Source of the DNA: Salinispora arenicola
GTDB taxonomy: Bacteria > Actinomycetota > Actinomycetes > Mycobacteriales > Micromonosporaceae
Assembly (NCBI RefSeq): GCF_006716065.1
Contig: NZ_VFOL01000001.1
Span: forward strand, 4,588,001 to 4,652,000
Reading direction: 5' to 3'
Length of the DNA stretch: 64,000 bases
Positions 61,844 through 64,000 of the stretch are shown here, one piece after another. The notes under the pieces were generated by a model that was not told the origin of the DNA, searched no databases, and saw only the letters and a program-made list of their open reading frames with translations. The stretch's first letter is position 1, and every line of letters starts with the position of its first letter. The translations under genes were made by a program, and so were the position numbers.

Positions 61844-63331
61844 TCAGGAATCGGGACGCACCCAGTGCATCCCGTCCGCGGACGGGATGAGGCCGCCCTC
61901 GCGGATCGGCCTCACCTCGTCGACGTTGCCGCCCATCACCGCCTGGACCTGGAGTCGGCTTCCCTCTCTGACCACCGAACGGGCGAGCGACGCCTGTAGC
62001 AGGTTGCGGTCCTCGCCGGCTGCTCGTACCGGCTGGTCCACGATGTCGGCGAGCTGGCGCATGGCCGCATCACGTCCGCCACCCTTGACTCCCGGCGCGA
62101 GCAGTGCGTCCTCCTGCCAACCGCCACCCCCGACCAGCTCCACGAAGGACTCCAGCTCGGTTCCCGTGTTGCTGGTGAGCTTCTTGGCCGACCAGAAGTA
62201 CGAATTCTCGTCCTGGTGCATGTCGTAGAACGCGACGAGAAAGTCGTGAAACCGGGAGTACTCCCGGCGGTACCTGGCCTCGAACTCCTCGAACGCCGCC
62301 GCCTCGTCCGCCTCGCCGCGCAGGACCGTGTTGATCGAGCGTGCGGCCATCATCGCGCTGTACGTGGCCAGGTGTACTCCCGAGGAGAACACCGGATCGA
62401 TGAAGCAGGCCGCGTCGCCGGCGAGGACCAGACCGGGACGCCAGAACCGGTCCTGAAGATAGGAATAGTCCTTGCGTATCCGGATCTCACCGTACGGGCC
62501 GGTGCGCACCCGTTCCGCGTCAGCGAGTTGCTCGGCGATCAGCGGACACTCCTCGATCAGGTCGAGCAAGGCCCGCTCCCGGTCACCCTGGATTCGATCC
62601 AGGGCCTCTGGTAGCAGCACCGCACCAACACTGGTCAACTCAGGACCGAGTGGGATGTACCAGAACCAACCGGAGTCGAACGCAGCGGCGAGGATGTTTC
62701 CCTCATTCGGCGGGGGTAGGCGCTTACCGCCGGTGAAGTACCCGAACAGGGCCAGGTTCCGGAAGAACTTCGAGTAGTGGCGGGTTCCCGCGTGGGCCCG
62801 TAGCCGGCTGGCGTGGCCCGAGGCGTCCACGACGTATGCGGCGCGTACCTCGCGCTCGTGGCCGGAAGCGTCGGCGTAACGAACTCCGACCACGCGGCCG
62901 TGCTCGGCCACCACGTCCCGTACATCGCACTCCTCGCGTACCTCGACGCCGCGGCTCCGGGCGTTGTCCAGCAGGATCTGGTCGAACTTCATCCGCTCGA
63001 CCTGGTACGCCGTCGCCGCCTCACCGGCGAACCTGGGTGAGATTCCGAATGAGAACGTCCACGGCTGGGGATTGGCGCCCCAACGAAACGTGCCGCCTCG
63101 CTTGATCGTGAACGCCGCCCGCTCCAGGGCCTCGTCCGCACCGATGAGCCGGCAGATCCCGTGCACTGTCGACGGAAGCAGCGACTCCCCGATCTGGTAG
63201 CGCGGAAACCGCTCCTTCTCCAGCAGGAGTACGCGGTGGCCCTGCATAGCGACCAGCGTCGCGGCCGTTGACCCGGCTGGGCCACCCCCCACCACAACAA
63301 CGTCGACGCTCCGGTCGGTCCGCGTGGTCAC
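61844..63331 (-). CDS. Flavin-dependent halogenase (phenolic/pyrrole type)
   Basis: A 495-residue FADH2-dependent halogenase-family protein. The FAD motif is VVVVGGGPAGSTAATLVAMQGH. The family hallmark is RYQIGESLLPSTVHGICRLIG, and the FAD-halogenase GWxWxIP motif is present as SGWFWYIPLG. RPGLVLAGDAACFIDPVFSSGVHLA is the second FAD site. This group (CndH/CmlS/CalO3-type relatives) halogenates carrier-bound or free phenols and pyrroles. GTG 63331 has AAGGGAGA upstream; the longer open frame adds an unrelated segment. Convergent with the sulfur gene set and downstream, on the same strand, of the C-methyltransferase. The aromatic substrate is not known. Confidence 0.9.
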   Translation of the reverse strand: MTTRTDRSVDVVVVGGGPAGSTAATLVAMQGHRVLLLEKERFPRYQIGESLLPSTVHGICRLIGADEALERAAFTIKRGGTFRWGANPQPWTFSFGISPRFAGEAATAYQVERMKFDQILLDNARSRGVEVREECDVRDVVAEHGRVVGVRYADASGHEREVRAAYVVDASGHASRLRAHAGTRHYSKFFRNLALFGYFTGGKRLPPPNEGNILAAAFDSGWFWYIPLGPELTSVGAVLLPEALDRIQGDRERALLDLIEECPLIAEQLADAERVRTGPYGEIRIRKDYSYLQDRFWRPGLVLAGDAACFIDPVFSSGVHLATYSAMMAARSINTVLRGEADEAAAFEEFEARYRREYSRFHDFLVAFYDMHQDENSYFWSAKKLTSNTGTELESFVELVGGGGWQEDALLAPGVKGGGRDAAMRQLADIVDQPVRAAGEDRNLLQASLARSVVREGSRLQVQAVMGGNVDEVRPIREGGLIPSADGMHWVRPDS

Positions 63332-63553
63332 GTATATCTCTCCCTTCACGAGCAGTACTCCCAGCATCGTCAGGTGCCCCGTTCGGGCCGCGCATCCTCC
63401 GCCGTGCCCGAGAGCCGGGGTTTCGTCGATCCCGAACGGCTCCGCCGCCCGGTCCGGGGGCCGACCGCACGGCCCGGCGGTGGTCACCAGACGCCTCGGC
63501 AGCCACCGCCGACGATCGCGCCACGGCCCGGACCCGCGGTGACATCCACCAGG

Positions 63554-64000
63554 TCAGTCGACTCGCACCTCGGGCACGAACCGGATCCAACGGCCGCCCG
63601 CCTCCCGGAAGCCCTGCTCCTTGGCCATGATCTCCTCGGCGTGGTTCCAGGCGAACAGCAGTGCGTAGTCCGGGTACGGGTCTGCGAACGCCTCCGGCGC
63701 GCGTACCGGCAGGTGTGAGCCGGGCAGTAGGTGACCCTGCTTGGACGGGGTGGAGTCGCACACGAACGGGACGAGGTCGGATCCGATCCGACAGTAGTTC
63801 GTGACCGTCGATGCCTTGCCTGGTGCGCCGTACCCGACCACCCGCAGCCCGTCCGCCCGGATCTGCCGCAGCAGGGTGACGAGTTCGTCACGGACCCGTT
63901 CCACGTGCCGCCCGAACTCCTCGAGCGTGTCTGGCGCGGACAGTCGGCGGGCCTGCTCGTCGGCGAGGAGCGCCGCGACCCCTGGAGCCGGGACACGGGC
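63554..64000 (-). CDS. SAM-dependent C-methyltransferase, C-terminal domain (cut by window edge)
   Basis: The last ~148 residues of a NovU/TylC3-type methyltransferase. RVVGYGAPGKASTVTNYC and SDLVPFVCDSTPSKQGHLLPGSHLPV are the C-terminal domain signature, followed by YALLFAWNHAEEIM and a typical end. The zinc-binding and SAM-binding domains lie beyond the right edge. Relatives methylate C-3 or C-5 of NDP-keto-deoxysugars, though some act on other substrates. Together with the UDP-sugar genes at 7-10 kb it suggests deoxysugar decoration. It is 222 bp upstream of the halogenase on the same strand. Confidence 0.88.
   Translation of the reverse strand, partial: ARVPAPGVAALLADEQARRLSAPDTLEEFGRHVERVRDELVTLLRQIRADGLRVVGYGAPGKASTVTNYCRIGSDLVPFVCDSTPSKQGHLLPGSHLPVRAPEAFADPYPDYALLFAWNHAEEIMAKEQGFREAGGRWIRFVPEVRVD

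Overview
The window is high-GC DNA with actinomycete gene style: GTG/TTG starts, ATGA and GTGA stop/start overlaps, DUF397 and XRE/DUF5753 regulators, and an F420-type nitroreductase. A Micromonosporaceae chromosome (Micromonospora/Salinispora-like) is the best guess. That is inference from gene content, not from a marker gene.

Left end (1-16 kb): part of an enediyne cluster. The minus-strand cassette E3 (DUF1702), E4 (ASPIC/UnbV), E5 (UnbU-like) and the iterative enediyne PKS (PKSE, cut by the window edge) is unmistakable. On the plus strand, across a divergent promoter region, are an AraC regulator and a UDP-glucose dehydrogenase plus UDP-glucuronate decarboxylase pair that would make a UDP-pentose. 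Next come a wrecked aminosugar N-methyltransferase, a signal-less oligopeptide-binding protein, an O-methyltransferase, a wrecked FGE-like gene with an intact MoaD-like partner, and a B12-type radical SAM enzyme.

Middle (16-29 kb): mostly ordinary genes. They include an SRPBCC protein, an ArsR regulator, a methyltransferase, a flavin monooxygenase, furA-katG, an amino-acid permease, a GlxA-type regulator, an M20 dipeptidase and a VOC protein.

29.5-49.7 kb: a compact, largely co-directional biosynthetic locus that I consider the most novel part. Its first block, in order, is a KASIII-like protein, an FkbH-type glyceryl-ACP synthase, an ACP, an amino-acid N-hydroxylase, a cupin and a MetRS-like protein. 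The last two are separate genes corresponding to the two domains of known hydrazine synthetases. The second block is an ATP-grasp ligase, a DDAH/amidinotransferase-fold enzyme, a small beta protein, a second signal-less oligopeptide-binding protein, a second ATP-grasp ligase and a protein of unknown function. Two FMN-barrel/YjbR-type proteins, a NIPSNAP protein, an amidohydrolase, an M1 aminopeptidase homologue that has lost its zinc site, an amino-acid oxidase-like flavoprotein and a pseudo-receiver LuxR regulator flank it. The set predicts an N-N bonded (hydrazine) small molecule joined to a glyceryl-derived unit and to amino acids.

50-58.6 kb: regulatory and general genes. They are an FAD monooxygenase divergent from a TetR repressor with visible operators, a DUF4239 protein, a secreted PLC-like phosphodiesterase, a DUF397/XRE pair, small proteins, a nitroreductase-hemerythrin fusion and DUF2277.

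58.6-64 kb: a glyA remnant, then a SufS-like cysteine desulfurase, an FGE-fold protein lacking the formylglycine-forming cysteines, and a diglycine MoaD/ThiS-like protein. This looks like a sulfur-handling module paralogous to the wreck at 13.4 kb. A flavin-dependent halogenase and the C-terminal part of a C-methyltransferase follow. These fit the tailoring of a sulfur- and halogen-containing enediyne, so the two ends may serve one product with the hydrazine locus lying between them. No tRNA, rRNA, CRISPR array, transposase or integrase was recognised.
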